Shown here: positions 21,759 to 33,256 of the stretch, in pieces
Position numbering within the stretch: the first letter of the stretch is position 1
Layout: each line of letters opens with the position of its first letter
Origin: Agriotes lineatus
Taxonomy: Eukaryota > Arthropoda > Insecta > Coleoptera > Elateridae
NCBI GenBank assembly: GCA_940337035.1
Contig: CALNHX010005236.1
Span: 1-64,000 of the forward strand
DNA length: 64,000 bases
Reading direction: 5' to 3'
Made by a program: the position numbers and the translations under genes
The notes under the pieces: model-generated
What the model saw: only the letters and a program-made list of their open reading frames with translations
Database searches by the model: none
Told to the model about the DNA's origin: nothing

Positions 21759-22410
21759 ACTTCCTTTTACAGTGATCTTATAATTAGTCAAAAATTTCAT
21801 TTTTAATTTTTAACCATTTGTCAAAAATTTTCAAAAATTACAAATTCTACAAAAACGGTACAAAATAGAGCGTTAGTTGAAGAGAAAATTTTTTTCTAGA
21901 ATTTTAAGGTAAATTCAAAAATGTAATAATATACCGAGTGTTTTATTTAAAATAGGAGTTAATAAAAAAAATAGAAAAGAAAACAAAAGAAACCCACTTT
22001 AGAAGTATTCAACTGGAAAATCACCTATCTCACATCAATACACATTACAAATGTAGTAAAAATGTAAAGTTTAAAAAAAATCGTTAGAGCCGTTTTTGAA
22101 AAAATCGAAAAAAACTGAAAAATCACAAGAGTAAACACCTACTTCCGGTTATGCAATTTTCTTGAAAAGCTTGCTGTCTCATCTACATAGTACACAAAAC
22201 TTATATATGAAGTTTCAACTCCATACCTCTTTCGTTTTTGAGATATTCTGTTCACAGACAGACAGACAGACACACACAGACAGACAGACAAACCAATGAA
22301 AAAAAATATGTTTTTTGGGTTCAGGAGACTCTAAAACGTGAAGATCTGTTGAAAACTCAATTTCGAATTTTTGGGGTGAATCCAATACTTCCTTTATTGT
22401 AAAAGGAAGT
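21759..22410 (+). mobile_element. Non-autonomous element with ACTTCCTTTTAC ends, copy A
   Basis: The ends ACTTCCTTTTAC and GTAAAAGGAAGT are inverted repeats. Inside is a (GACA)n microsatellite at about 22254-22291 and the conserved phrase GACTCTAAAACGTGAAGATC. Sister copies lie at 28468-29109 (reverse) and 31251-31869. No protein is encoded. Confidence 0.75.
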
Positions 22411-22699
22411 AAAAAACGGGGTTTTCGTTTTTAATCTTCCTGCAACGTGAAAAAAATAGTATATGCAACTCGGAGAGAATGCTATTTTGCTTCAGGGGCA
22501 ATTTCTCTCCCTCATTGCATAATCTACTATTTTATCTACTCCAGCGGGATAAGTAACTCATTACGTCACTCATTTGACACTATTTCCGTTATAGGTAATG
22601 AAGCTCATATTATTCTGGACAAACACTTGTTAATAAATGATGCTAAACATCCTAATAAGTTGTGGATATCCTGTTGCGAGACACTCTGTACGTTATAGT
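22411..22699. other. Non-coding upstream of the broken zinc-finger gene
   Basis: It probably contains the promoter of the gene at 22.7-24.1 kb. No TATA box or other element is convincing. Confidence 0.35.
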
Positions 22700-22924
22700 A
22701 GTTCTCTTCATTTACATTTGATCTATTCCATGGCGACTGAAAGAATTCCAGTTCGCTTTGTAATTCAACAGTACGTTTACCCTTTCTGTAAAATAGTTTT
22801 TGCATCCAACTTTGCGTTATTTCATGTAAGTTAAAATATTAGAACGTAGTGTAGCCATTTGATCAATATTTTAAAAATACAACAACTTAATCTAACTAAA
22901 TTTTATTGTACGTTTTATTTTTAG
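22700..22924 (+). other. 5' UTR exon and 99-bp intron of the 23-kb zinc-finger gene
   Basis: The exon ends TTATTTCAT at 22825; the intron begins GTAAGT at 22826 and ends ATTTTTAG at 22924. Exon, donor, a CTAAC branch-like motif and acceptor all match the region upstream of the paralogue at 57.4-57.6 kb (exon end TTATTCCTT, donor GTAAGT, acceptor TTTTTAG). This conservation between paralogues is the main support. Confidence 0.7.
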
Positions 22925-22971
22925 ATATATTAATATTTAATAAATCCCAACTCTTCAGTTTGATTATAACA

Positions 22972-24137
22972 ATGGACATCAAGCATGAATTTGATCATAA
23001 TTTGCCTTATGCAATGTCCAGCAAGGACAAGGCTGAGCACCTAATGAATATTAAGCAGGAGGACCTTAATATAAAAGATGAATTGCTTGTTATGTGTTCA
23101 ACAAGTGCAAGCTCTTGAAAGAGCATGTTGTTTGCAAGGTCTGTGAATATAAAGCAGAAGACGAAAGTAAGTTCTTGGAACATATGAAGATGCATACGAA
23201 AAAATCTTATTCGTGTTCCATTTGTGAATATAAAACTGCATGGAAATGTACCCTAGTTAACCATTTGAAGACACATACTGGTAATAAACCGTATTCATGT
23301 CTAATTTGTGAGTATAGGGCAGGAAGGAAAGATGCTTTAGTTAGACATATGAGAACACATACAGGAGAAAAACCTTATGTATGTTCTATTTGCAACTATA
23401 AATCAGCACATAAATTTCATGTAGTGAGCCATATGAATAAGCATACAGAAGACAAACCTTATGCATGTTTTATTTGTGGGTATGCAGCAGTAGAGAAATC
23501 TTCTTTGGTTACACACATGAGGACACATACAGGTGAAAAACCATATGCATGTTCCATTTGTGAGTATAAAGCATCAGAGAAAGGTACTTTACTGGGCCAT
23601 ATGAAGACGCATACAGGAGAGAAACCGAATTCATGTATGGTTTGCGGGTATAAAACGACAAAAAAAAGTAGCTTAGTTAACCACATGAGGACGCATACAG
23701 GGGAAAAACCTTATACATGTACCATGTGTGATTATAAAGCAGTAACGAGAAATAGGTTAATTAACCATATGAAGGTACATACAGGCGTAAAACCTTATTC
23801 ATGTACTGTTTGCAAATATAAAGCTACAGAGAAACATAGTCTAGTTAGACATATGAGAACACATACAGAAGAAAAACCGTATTCTTGTTCCTTCTGCACA
23901 TATAAAGCGGCAGACAAAGGTAGTTTAGTTGTACATATCAGAACTCATACAGGAGAGAAACCGTATGTATGTGCAGTTTGCAAGTATAAAGCAGCACAAA
24001 AAAATAGTTTAGTAGGTCATATGAGAACACATACAGGTGAAAAACCGTATTCTTGTTCTATTTGCAAATATAAAGCGAGAATAAAACGTACTTTAGTTAA
24101 ACATATGAAGACACACTGGAGGAAAACCGTAGAATAA
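22972..24137 (+). pseudogene. C2H2 zinc-finger gene, 12 fingers, frameshifted leader
   Basis: The frame from ATG 22972 (MDIKHEFDHNLPYAM ... MNIKQEDLNIKDELL) ends at a TGA at 23116. The finger array lies in another frame, from about 23112 to 24137, beginning LLKEHVVCKVCEYKAEDESK. The paralogue at 57 kb reads through at this place. Alignment shows one base missing here (CCTC there, CTC here at about 23110), so a single deletion or an assembly error separates leader and fingers. The array has twelve C2H2 fingers, all with C-x2-C and H-x3-H ligands, mostly with TGEKP linkers. The last ends KTHWRKTVE. The first ATG in the finger frame lies inside finger one (HMKMH), so initiation there would lose that finger's cysteines. 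The leader carries I-K-Q-E and V/I-K-H-E motifs fitting SUMO acceptor sites. Confidence 0.85.
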
Positions 24138-24342
24138 GAGACTTTCAAGAGATGTGTGTGCAACAAATTGTCATGATTTTTGCAGTTACAATATCTTGTG
24201 AAACATGCCACCATTCGACACAGCATAACAGAAAAACTGTATATATGTTCTATTTTGAAATATAAAACAACTTTCACCTAATGAGACATAGGCTGAGGAA
24301 GAAGTAGGAGAAGGTAAACACCTGATTATTTGTGTACTGTAT
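24138..24342 (+). other. 3' flank of the broken zinc-finger gene
   Basis: Together with 25063-25241 and 26246-26422 it resembles the 3' flank of the paralogue at 55.4-56.3 kb. The shared order includes phrases like GGTGTTAGACTGTATAC, TACAATCATG and TCTGTTTCTATATTGTAA. Two transposons interrupt it. Confidence 0.6.
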
Positions 24343-25062
24343 ATACCGGGTGGATAAAAAAAAAGTCTCCAAGTTGGGCACCGTACAGCTCCCCTGCAAA
24401 ATCAGCTAATGAAGCGAATCTCGGGATAATTGTCAAAGAAACATTGTAAAATATGGATGCCAAGTCTCACACAAGTTTGTTGAAAAATACCGGAACAGGA
24501 AACTTATAAAGATTCGTTTTTGAAAATGCTTTTTACACGGAATATTATGTCCGGTATTGACCACACTAAATCTAGTAGCTGATGAATGGCCACCAAATTC
24601 ACCTGATATAACTCCATTTGATTACTGTAGCTGGGACGCACTTCAAGAACTGGTTTATTTCCAGTGTAGAACACTATTTGAAACACTGGATGAATTGCGG
24701 GAAAAGATTGAAGAATCTTGCCACGAAATATCTTTAGATTTAATTAGAAAATCAATTTTGTAATCTAAGAAAAGGTTAAGAGCAGTGCATGTGCAAAATG
24801 GAGGGACAATACAGCATATTTTTAAATAAATTGAAGTTTCTACACCCAGATTTTAACTAGCTAAATAAGTAGTTACGCTTGTAAAAGCATTTCTTCAATG
24901 TAATTTTTAAAAAGATCTTTGTTATTTTTGAAATAAAGGATGCGTACATAATTTTTCATTCTTCCTTTACTAGCTCTGAAAATATCACACCTGTATCTCT
25001 ACTACCTAACATGAGTTATCGGCCCTCAAACAGAGGTCGTTTTTTTTTTATTTACCCGGTAT
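24343..25062 (+). mobile_element. Deleted Tc1/mariner-type element with transposase tail
   Basis: ATACCGGGTGGATAAAAAAA at the left pairs with TTTTTTTATTTACCCGGTAT at the right. A frame at 24557-24763 carries WPPNSPDITPFDY and LQELVYFQCRTLFETLDELR, the C-terminal signature of DDE_3-type mariner-like transposases. The N-terminal two thirds are missing, so it is an internally deleted copy of about 720 bp inserted in the 3' flank of the zinc-finger gene. Confidence 0.75.
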
Positions 25063-25241
25063 ACTATACTACATCACAATATGAGGCATATGAATAGACA
25101 AAAATAAGGATATTTGCGAATGGTGTTAGACTGTATACTTGTTGATTCTACTTTCTAATATTTCCATCGTACTCAGTCTATTCATACGAATTGGCAAGTT
25201 TTCAAAGAATTGAACAATATCCTCTCTTTTATTGTTGTAAC

Positions 25242-26237
25242 TAGTGATGGGCATAACCGGAAAATTTTCATAACCGAATTATTTGCATTCGAATGATATT
25301 AATAACCAAATGATTATTTGAATAAACATTCGAATAAATTTTGGCTCTCGATTCGTTTCGATTTCGCCGGTTTGCCGGTTGGCGGTTCACCGTCATCTGC
25401 ATCGGCATCGTAACTTGCAGATAGCAGAGGAACTCAGTTAATCCTTAATTATAATAATTGTATAAATGATTTTTATTTCATTTCTAAGGAGTTTAAACCA
25501 TTGAGAATAGCTATATCAATACTAATCATAAAGAAATTATAAATATGCGAATACAAAGTATCTATTGAATCTATTTTTAGTTCCTAAACTTCTCTAGTAG
25601 CCACCCTTCCCTTTTCGCATGCACATCATACCGGTATATTTTAGAATCCATAATTTATCTACGTTCAGCCTTCCGCGGTTCTAAGCACGCACACTTAAAC
25701 TTTTAAACATCGAAATCCACTTCTTGTCCGACGTTCATATCATATGACGACGGATGGGCATCGACTGCTCCGTTATTAAAAATTAAATATAAATCTGTTA
25801 CGATATTGGAAAATCTTATTTCGCTTTCTGTTTATCCCTTATTAGCCATAATCAACCGCGTTTCGAAGCAAAAATTTAGGCCGTTATAAATTAATACCAA
25901 CACAGCTTCGGCAAATCTCATACTCGCGTTATCTTTAATAGGAACAGCCCCATAAATTTAACTGGTCGACTGGGAGTCTCAAATGTGTTAATAACATCAA
26001 CAAGCAGCCGCGCGCCTCACTTGGGTCAATCACTACAATCTGCCTTGCTGATGGTTATGAATGACGTATTATTTACAGAATTGCGTTCACTCGCAGGTCG
26101 CTGAGATACGGCACGTAGTAGGTACGTATCAGGATGAGGTTATTTTTATTCGAATACTTGGAACGAAAACCGAGTTGCAGAGGTTATTTCAATAACCGGA
26201 TAACCGATTATTTTTCATTCGAATAAGCCCATCACTA
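25242..26237. mobile_element. hAT-type non-autonomous element, 996 bp
   Basis: An 8-bp target duplication GTTGTAAC is at 25234-25241 and 26238-26245. Terminal inverted repeats TAGTGATGGGC / GCCCATCACTA close the element. Sub-terminal ATTCGAATAA phrases recur at both ends. No transposase frame. Eight-base duplications with this TIR type are characteristic of hAT elements. Confidence 0.85.
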
Positions 26238-26422
26238 GTTGTAACATTGTCACCATACAATCATGCTCAAATGCTATTGGACAACTACATATGAGTGTAA
26301 GTAAGCTCCAAACTCAGAATTAAATATACTTGAATAATAAATTTTGTACAGTTCATCCCTCTGTTTCTATATTGTAATAATTATCTAATGTAAAATTAAA
26401 CTTGTTTTGATTGTATAACATT

Positions 26423-26850
26423 CTTTTTCGTTGACCGCTTGTTAATTTCAATATTAATGAATTATTTTTCCTAAAAAGGGATGGATTAATAGATGTCATT
26501 AATACACGGTTTTTGATTAATGCACTCGTTTTCATTAATTAACTGTTTTTAAAAAAAGGATGGATTAATAGATGTCATTAATACAGTGTTTTTGATTAAT
26601 ACACTCTTTTTCATTAATTAACTGTTTTTGTGATTTTTACGTGATGATATTTTGCTTGGAAGTTAGTTGTATTAATCAAATTTTTCACCACAAAAAACAT
26701 TTTGTGGTCAACGAAAAAACTTTGTAATCAACTCGTTTGTTAATGGGTGATTAATAATCACAACTATTAAAGGCACTCACTCGCTATCGCTCGTTCGTAC
26801 TTTAAACAGTTTCGATAATTAATCGCCTTCACTAACACACTTGTTGGTTA
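26423..26850. repeat. Dispersed repeat with internal 80-bp duplication
   Basis: An inverted copy lies at 43491-43828. It starts TTTTTCGTTGACCGCTTGTT and ends TTCACTAACACACTTGTTGG. The unit GGATGGATTAATAGATGTCA ... TTAATTAACTGTTTTT occurs twice here (about 26480 and 26562) but once in the 43-kb copy, so the duplication arose in this copy. Confidence 0.8.
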
Positions 26851-27299
26851 TAGATATTAACGATACAAGTTTGATTATGAGCATCTTAACCAAACGAGTT
26901 TGATTGCCAAAACGAGGCGGTCAGCCGAGTTTTTCGGCAATCGTACGAGTTTCGTTATGTGCCATAAGCAAACGTGTATTGTTCAATATTTTATCTTCAT
27001 CAATAAACTCTGATACGATTAATTTTTTTATATAAAAAGAGTGCAATAATATCCATTACCGCATTCAGTGTGGTAATGGAGCTCTTAACAATACTAAAAT
27101 TAATTTGGTTAAGAGTCTATAACAACACCGATGAAGATAAAATAACTAATATTGATGATAAAATCTTAAACGTCAGTGAAAAATGTTGGTATCAAAACTC
27201 ATATTTAGAAGTTATTTGTTACTTTACAGTTCTACAAAAAAAAGTATAGAAAAGCATGACTGTCACTATCTTATGATCAATAATCTTGAGTAGCTTACC

Positions 27300-27415
27300 T
27301 ATACAGAATCCGGCAATGATGGGGAGGAGTGAAAGATATTTCTAAAACTATAAGTGTTGCATAAAATTACTAAAATATATTTAATTGTACAGGGTGTTTC
27401 AAAAAAATGACGAAC
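27300..27415. repeat. Fragment of the 45.9-47.6 kb palindrome family
   Basis: AAAGATATTTCTAAAACTAT, GTTGCATAAA and ACAGGGTGTTTCAAAAAA are in the same order as at 45911-46060. Confidence 0.65.
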
Positions 27416-28467
27416 AAAACATTACTTGTGATGTAAACACCCTTTTGGGTGTAAAATATGTTACGGTTCACTTTCGCGTTAGTTGAAGTATTAATATTTC
27501 TGATTTTCGAACGCATGCCGATTGCATTTTTGTGAGCGGAACGCACTTTGTTTGCGCGAGCAGCCCGTCCTTTAGAGTCTGATTCCTCCTTCTGTTCCGA
27601 GAAAGCACCTCAAGCCGTCGTCTTTTAGGCCCAAGTCAAACCCGAACTTGTAATTCCTGCACGTGGCAGGATATTCGTCGTAAATGTGATTTACGGATTT
27701 TTGGGTTCGACTATGTTAATTATTTTGTTGAGGACAACTAGTCGCTCACTTATAATGTCATTTTAAATGGATTTTATGGGTCAGGAAACCGCATGAAGCA
27801 AGATATTCTAATTATTGGCGCTTCCGTTGAAGAAGGTATGCAACATTTTGCTAACTTATTGAGTGCTTAGGTTTGATCTAAATTTTTCGCTAATGCGTTA
27901 TGTATTTATCATTTATTAGCATTACTCGCAAGGCCACCAATTTTGGGCAGTTTATAAAGAAATTCGGAATGCACTCTACCGATGGCGCACACCTGTTAGC
28001 TAGCTGAGCCTTATCTGTCAACACGAACAGGAACCACATTTTTACGATAGCGGCACATCTTCAATCAAGGACGCTACATCTAGCAGAGATTTATTGGGGG
28101 AACTTTGAGCCATTCTACATTTCAAGCTGGGAAACGCGAGCTAGCATTTTATTTATTTCAGTATTTCAGCAATTTCCGTAATACAAGCGAGGAGGTATTC
28201 TTTTCCTTTTCAAATCGTAAATTTATATATTAATTGATCTCCCAAGCAGTGGCAGAGTTTATGCCAAAGGGACATATGGGTAAGCATTATTATGGCTATC
28301 GTATCTTAGAATGTGTGAAAGTTGTATGAACTGCTAGTCGTAATATGGTTACAATCTAAGCCATTTGGAATTTTAATGTGTATTACCTGTTGTCGTACAT
28401 ATTTACTATTTGAGTCGCCGATACTATTAGCTGTGTTATGTCTGAATAGTTGCATTCATCAATTTTT
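27416..28467. other. Non-coding, nothing recognised
   Basis: No protein motif or RNA gene seen on either strand; short frames only. Confidence 0.4.
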
Positions 28468-29109
28468 ACTTCCTTTTATTATAAAGGAAGTATTGGATTC
28501 ACCCCAAAAATTCTAAATTGAGTTTTCAACAGATCTTTACGTTTTAGAGTCCCCTGAACCCAAAAAACATGAATTTGTTCATTGGTCTGTCTGTCTGTCT
28601 GTGTGTCTGTGAACAGAATATCTCAAAAAATAAAAGAGGTATGGCGTTTGTGTACTATCTAGATCCGACAGCAAGCTTTTGAAGAAAATCGCATAACCGG
28701 AATTATGGTGTTTACTCTAGTGATTTTTCAGCTTTTTCGATTTGTTCAAAAACGGCTCGAACGATTTTTTTTCAGATTTTACATTTTTATTACATTTTTA
28801 ATGTGTAGTGATGTGAGATAGGTGATTTTCCAGTTGAATACCTCAGAGATGGGTTACTTTAGTTTTTTCCTATTTTTTATTAACTCCTATTTTAAATAGA
28901 ACACCCGGTATATTATTACATTTTTGAATTCAGCATAAAATTTTAGAGAAAATTTCTCTCTTCAACTAACGCTCTATTTTGTATGGTTTCTGTAGAATTT
29001 GTAATTTTTGAAATTTTTGACAAATGCTTAAAAATCAAAAATCTAATTTTTGGCTAATTATAAGATCACTGTAAAAAGAAGTTGTGTGGGTGTATCATAC
29101 CAGATTTTT
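28468..29109 (-). mobile_element. Non-autonomous element with ACTTCCTTTTAC ends, copy B
   Basis: Reverse-complement copy of 21759-22410: ACTTCCTTTTATTATAAAGG at the left, the GTCTGTCTGTCTG tract at about 28588, and AGAAGTTGTGTGGGTGTATC at the right. Confidence 0.75.
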
Positions 29110-29201
29110 ATCTTTGCTGTCATTTCACATTGTATTGCTGTTCGCGGCTTCAAAGTTTGGACCGGTGTCCTTCATTTTGTACTCTTTGGAGTTATACTGA
29201 A

Positions 29202-29448
29202 GGGGCCATAATTATATATAACAGCAATGAGATAACATAAACAATAAAATAGAATGCTTGAGTAAGAAAGACATGGCCATACGAAAAATTATTTTAGTAG
29301 GCATGTTTAGTTGTCATCCGTCATAATTTAAATGAGCGTCAAGCCTCCTCGAATATTTGCTGCTATGTTTATCTCTTTCTTACTCAAGCAATATGTGTTA
29401 TTTTCTTGTTCATGTTATCTCATTGCTGTGATATATAATTGTGGCCCC
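29202..29448. mobile_element. 247-bp palindromic MITE (GGGGCCAnAATTATATA ends)
   Basis: GGGGCCATAATTATATA at the left pairs with TATATAATTGTGGCCCC at the right. Pairing extends over most of the element (CAATGAGATAACAT..., CTTGAGTAAGAAAGA...). A second copy is split by other elements at 42089-45118. Confidence 0.85.
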
Positions 29449-29595
29449 ATCGGTATTTCCATGGTGTAAATAATACAAGGTGAAACGTTCCCGGAGATGC
29501 GCAGTCGTTCAGAAAGTAGAGGGGAGATGTCAAGCAATCCCCAATGGGCCTAATCAAAAAATCAATCATAGCGGCGATCGTATATTGTTGCTGCC

Positions 29596-29710
29596 ACTGT
29601 CAGTCGAGGTCAAATTCGAGGTTAGCAGGTTAGGTCTTTCGTCAGTCTGACACCAACTAACGCAAAACCTAACCTCGAATTTGACATCGACAGCGTCTTC
29701 AACAATACAC
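29596..29710. repeat. Palindromic TGTCAAATTCGAGG copy
   Basis: TCAAATTCGAGGTTAGCAGG is followed 60 bp on by AACCTAACCTCGAATTTGAC, an inverted pair of the same family as 42102-42347. Confidence 0.7.
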
Positions 29711-30689
29711 TTCAGTACTCCCAATCGTGCCATTTGTGGGCCCATGTCTGATTGGTTGAATTTAAGGTCCGCCCACATTCTGCGGAACAGTACACCTTGG
29801 ATTCTATGCACCTTGGGTATTTCTACAGATTATTGCATGCCAATTAAATATTTTTTTTGCATAGTGGTCGTAAAAGTCGTCTTTTTTTAATGAAAAATCG
29901 TATTGAAAGTGCCACTTTTTTAACGCAAAAATCGTGAAAAAGTGCACTTTTTTAACTATTTTATTGAAATGTCAATTTGACAGTTGTCAATTCCGAAGTT
30001 CTTTTCGACTAAATTTCGACCAAGAGATCACTATGCAAAAAAACTACGTGTACAACACGTTTTGAAAGTCCTTTTTTCTATCATTTGCTTGATTAACTCG
30101 GGATTCGCCCTGGTTATCAAACTGCAAATTCGGGAAAAAAGTATGACTTTCAAAACTAGTTGTACAAATTACTATTGATATGTTGGTGTTGCTCATGCTA
30201 CAGTGTTAATTGTTGTCCATATTTATTAATTCAAATAAACCAAATATTTTGATCGTTCTTACTGTAATGTTTATTGGTTGTTCTTTTTGAAGCAACATTA
30301 CAGGTGTTAATAATTCAAGTTCTCAACAGCAAAAATAGCAACAGTTAGGTTTTATTGCAACGCATCCCGTGCGATTCTAGCTATTAGGTTTGAAATACTG
30401 AATCGTAGTAATTTTATTTCATTTGGGGCGTTGTCAAACCTGGCCCCTAAAATTAGACCTTATACATATTGGGGTTTGGTTAATTGAAATAAATTGTATC
30501 CACTCACTCACCGATTGAAACTGAGTTAGCCATTGAAATTCACATAGGGATAGATTGGTTATTTGGGCAATAACCGTCGTGCTGTTGTGCACGCTATAGA
30601 GGTTTCTCCGCCACCCTTTTATTAACGGGTGTTCAAAGTTTAATGTGCTAGGCCGAAGCTGAATTATTAATAATACATAATGTATCTGG
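29711..30689. other. Non-coding, nothing recognised
   Basis: Short frames without motifs. A segment near 29900-29960 has two close versions of AAGTGC(C)ACTTTTTTAACG. Confidence 0.4.
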
Positions 30690-30900
30690 GTATTAATTCT
30701 ATACAGGTTGCTTTATCTTTAGAAAATCTATAATTGCGGAGTTTTTACAAATAGAGCACACTACTTATATGTGTTTGTGTTTTTGAAAAACCCTTTTGAT
30801 GAGCTCTCCCGTGATATCTTACTTCATACCCCTACGTTCAATTGTTTTTCAAATATTCAAGTTTGAATGCAAAAAAAATCAGTTTAAACCTTTTACAAAT
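30690..30900. repeat. Fragment of the 45.9-47.6 kb palindrome family
   Basis: GTATCTGGGTATTAAT ... ACCCTTTTGATGAGCT ... TCAGTTTAAACC follows the order at 46315-46505. Confidence 0.7.
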
Positions 30901-31250
30901 TTTTTTAAATTTATTTTGCACTCAGCCAACAGCCATTAGGCCAATCATAGGCGTCGCTGTGCATTTATGGGGACTTCCAACCTCACTAACGACTATCATG
31001 ATGTTATGACAGCCGGAACCAACTATTTCCGTGACAGCCGTATCACGAGGCGCCAAGAAATGCAGCAGTGGAACTCCCATCCAAGTTCTGACCAGAAAGA
31101 GCGTTGCTTAACTCTACTGATCGAACGTGGACGCTGGTTCAAGCTACTCCACCCGGGACCCTGGATAACAAACAAGCGCAGCTAAATTCTAATTTAAACA
31201 CCTAAGATTTTAGAGTACAGCAAAGCAAACAGGTTTAGAAAGTAAAAAAT

Positions 31251-31869
31251 AATTAGCCAAAAGTTTGATTTTTAATTTTTAAGCATTTGTCAAATATTTT
31301 CAAAAATTGCAAATTCTACGGAAACCGTACAAAATAGACTGTTAGTTTAAGAGACAATTTTTTTCTAGAATTTCAAGCTGAATTCAAAAATGTAATAATA
31401 TACCGCGGGTTCTATTTAAAATACGAGTTAATAACAAAAAATGGAAAAAAAACAAAAGAGACCTATTTAGAAGTGTTCAACTGGAAAATCACTTATCTCA
31501 CATCAATACACATTAAAAATTTAATAAAAATGTAAAGTTTAAAAAAAATAGTTTGAACCGTTATGAAAAAATCGAAAAAAAAAACTGAAAAATCTAAATA
31601 GTAAATACCTACTTCCGGTTATGCCATTTTCTTCAAAAGCTTGTTGTATCATCTACATAGTACACAAAACTTATATATGAAGTTTCAACACCATATCTCT
31701 TTTCGTTTTTGAGATATTCTGTTCACAGGTAGACAGACACACAGACACGCAGACCAATGAACAAAAAGATGTTTTTTAGGTTCAGGGGACTCTAAAACGT
31801 GAAGATCTGTTGAAAACTCAATTTCTAATTTTTGGGATGAATTTAATACCTTTATCGTAAAAGGAAGTT
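31251..31869 (+). mobile_element. Non-autonomous element with ACTTCCTTTTAC ends, copy C
   Basis: Same orientation as copy A from AATTAGCCAAAAGTTTGATT to GTAAAAGGAAGT. Its left terminal repeat is missing, so it is truncated. Confidence 0.75.
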
Positions 31870-32396
31870 AAAAGCCAACCATTGCTGACAAAATATAACA
31901 TAAAACTAAATTTTCGTTAATTTGACATACCTTACTCAAAAACTACGGCGGCTAAGTTTAATTCCTTTTGTTTGGCAACATTAGAATCTACAACTTTGTT
32001 CCAATTTAACCGATCTTGTATCACTTGTTTTCGAAGTCCCAATAATGAGGATCGAAGTTAAATAACCCTGTAACTGTTTAATATGTCTTTGCTTTTCTTT
32101 CTCTATAATAGTTAATTGATGCGTTTGCTTGTGCTTATTATTTTTTGATGATCCCACTGTAGAAGTGGAAGTATTTTGTTTTTTTTTATTTCCACTTCTT
32201 ATTCTTTTGGTTTCCCAAATTAGCCTATGTCGATTCTGAACTTCTCTAATACTTTGAATACTTCATCGAATTTTGTTTTCAGCTCTTGGACATTCTATGT
32301 TCCAATAACTATTGACCTTCATTTATCCATTCACTTCTACGGGTTTGGTAAATCGACAAGAAAGCCGTTAATTTCGTATCGAATTTCGATACACGA
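31870..32396. other. Non-coding
   Basis: No gene seen. 31900-32020 loosely resembles 14560-14650 (AACTCGAAAATTAAGATGGC-type text), probably a shared decayed repeat. Confidence 0.35.
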
Positions 32397-32489
32397 GTGA
32401 GCCAACTTATTGTTAAGGAATTTAATGGTTGTAGGGTTGGCATTTTTTCCGTATTTTTTTTCTATGTGCAGATTCTAGGACATATATAT

Positions 32490-32998
32490 TTAGAGATAAA
32501 GAAGAAAATATATAATATGCTAACACTTCTAATAATAACCTATGCTAGTGAATCATGGACACTTAGAAAAAAGGACGAGATTAAAATAAATGCTATGGAG
32601 ATGAAGCACCTTAGGAAAATGGCAGCAAAGACGAAGTGGGGCAGAGTGAGAAACGAGGACATTAGAGAAATTATTAAACAGGAACCAATACAGGGAAAAA
32701 TAAAAAAGAGGCAGCTGAACTGGTTCGCACACATGACAAGAATGGAACCAAGCAGAATTGCAAGGAGACCAATGGAAGCGGGAGAGCCACCTAAAAAACG
32801 AAGAGGCAGACTTAGGAAAAAATGGCTGGATCAAATTAAAGAAATAGCCACAGAAAAAGGTGTGACATTGGAGGAGATTAAAACAATAGCGAGAGACAGG
32901 AAGAGGTGGACAGAATGGATAAGGGACTAGAGACCACCATTCGACGCTCGAAAGGGCATGAAGGATTAGAAGAACAAAGAAGAAAGAAGAAAACAGAT
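32490..32998 (+). pseudogene. RTE/BovB-like LINE, C-terminal RT tail
   Basis: The frame to 32930 reads ITYASESWTLRKKDEIKINA, MEMKHLRKM, EPIQGKIKKRQLNWFAHMTR, KKRRGRLRKKWLDQI and RDRKRWTEWIRD. This is the conserved tail seen after the RT domain in RTE-type LINEs of arthropods. Everything upstream of the tail is missing. The 3' end is a purine-rich GAAGAAAGAAGAAAAC stretch, consistent with a 5'-truncated insertion. It adjoins the virus-like cassette. Confidence 0.8.
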
Positions 32999-33001
32999 AG
33001 C

Positions 33002-33250
33002 TCAAACCTGGAAGAGTTGACATAGCTTCGGGAATTGGAATTCGAGTTCTATCGTTCTAGTCAAAACGGTTTCTGTATGGTTCATGTGTACTACTATAAA
33101 ACCCAAGGACTGCAAGAATCCTTTATTTGCCTCTATTAACTGCATAGCTAACGAAGCCTTACTGATCTTACGAGACTGAAAACGACGTCCTTTATACGAT
33201 GTGAAACAGGGCAGCACATAGTATGGAGAACCGTGGATGCAAAAACCCAT
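33002..33250 (-). CDS. Small frame at the 3' end of the virus-like cassette
   Basis: 82 residues starting MGFCIHGSPYYVLPCF, then TSYKGRRFQSRKISKASLAM. The start follows the stop of the structural-type frame by only six bases. The YYVLPCFTSYKGRRFQ stretch reminds me of short basic proteins next to such structural genes in insect virus-like elements, but I cannot name it. It could equally be a chance open frame in decayed sequence. Confidence 0.35.
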   Translation of the reverse strand: MGFCIHGSPYYVLPCFTSYKGRRFQSRKISKASLAMQLIEANKGFLQSLGFIVVHMNHTETVLTRTIELEFQFPKLCQLFQV

Positions 33251-33256
33251 TATAAT

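Noticed and set aside
22254..22410. Helitron 3' end (hairpin before the terminus)
   Set aside because: A hairpin ACTTCCTTT...AAAGGAAGT exists, but no CTRR end follows and the opposite end carries a matching inverted repeat, which Helitrons lack.
26353..26535. Possible tyrosine-recombinase text (LKLTSGQRKR)
   Set aside because: The frame spans a repeat border and the matching text in the 43-kb copy is broken at once; no catalytic pattern.
30967..31185. 72-residue frame (MGTSNLTNDYHDV...)
   Set aside because: No recognisable family and flanked by repeats; not enough to call.
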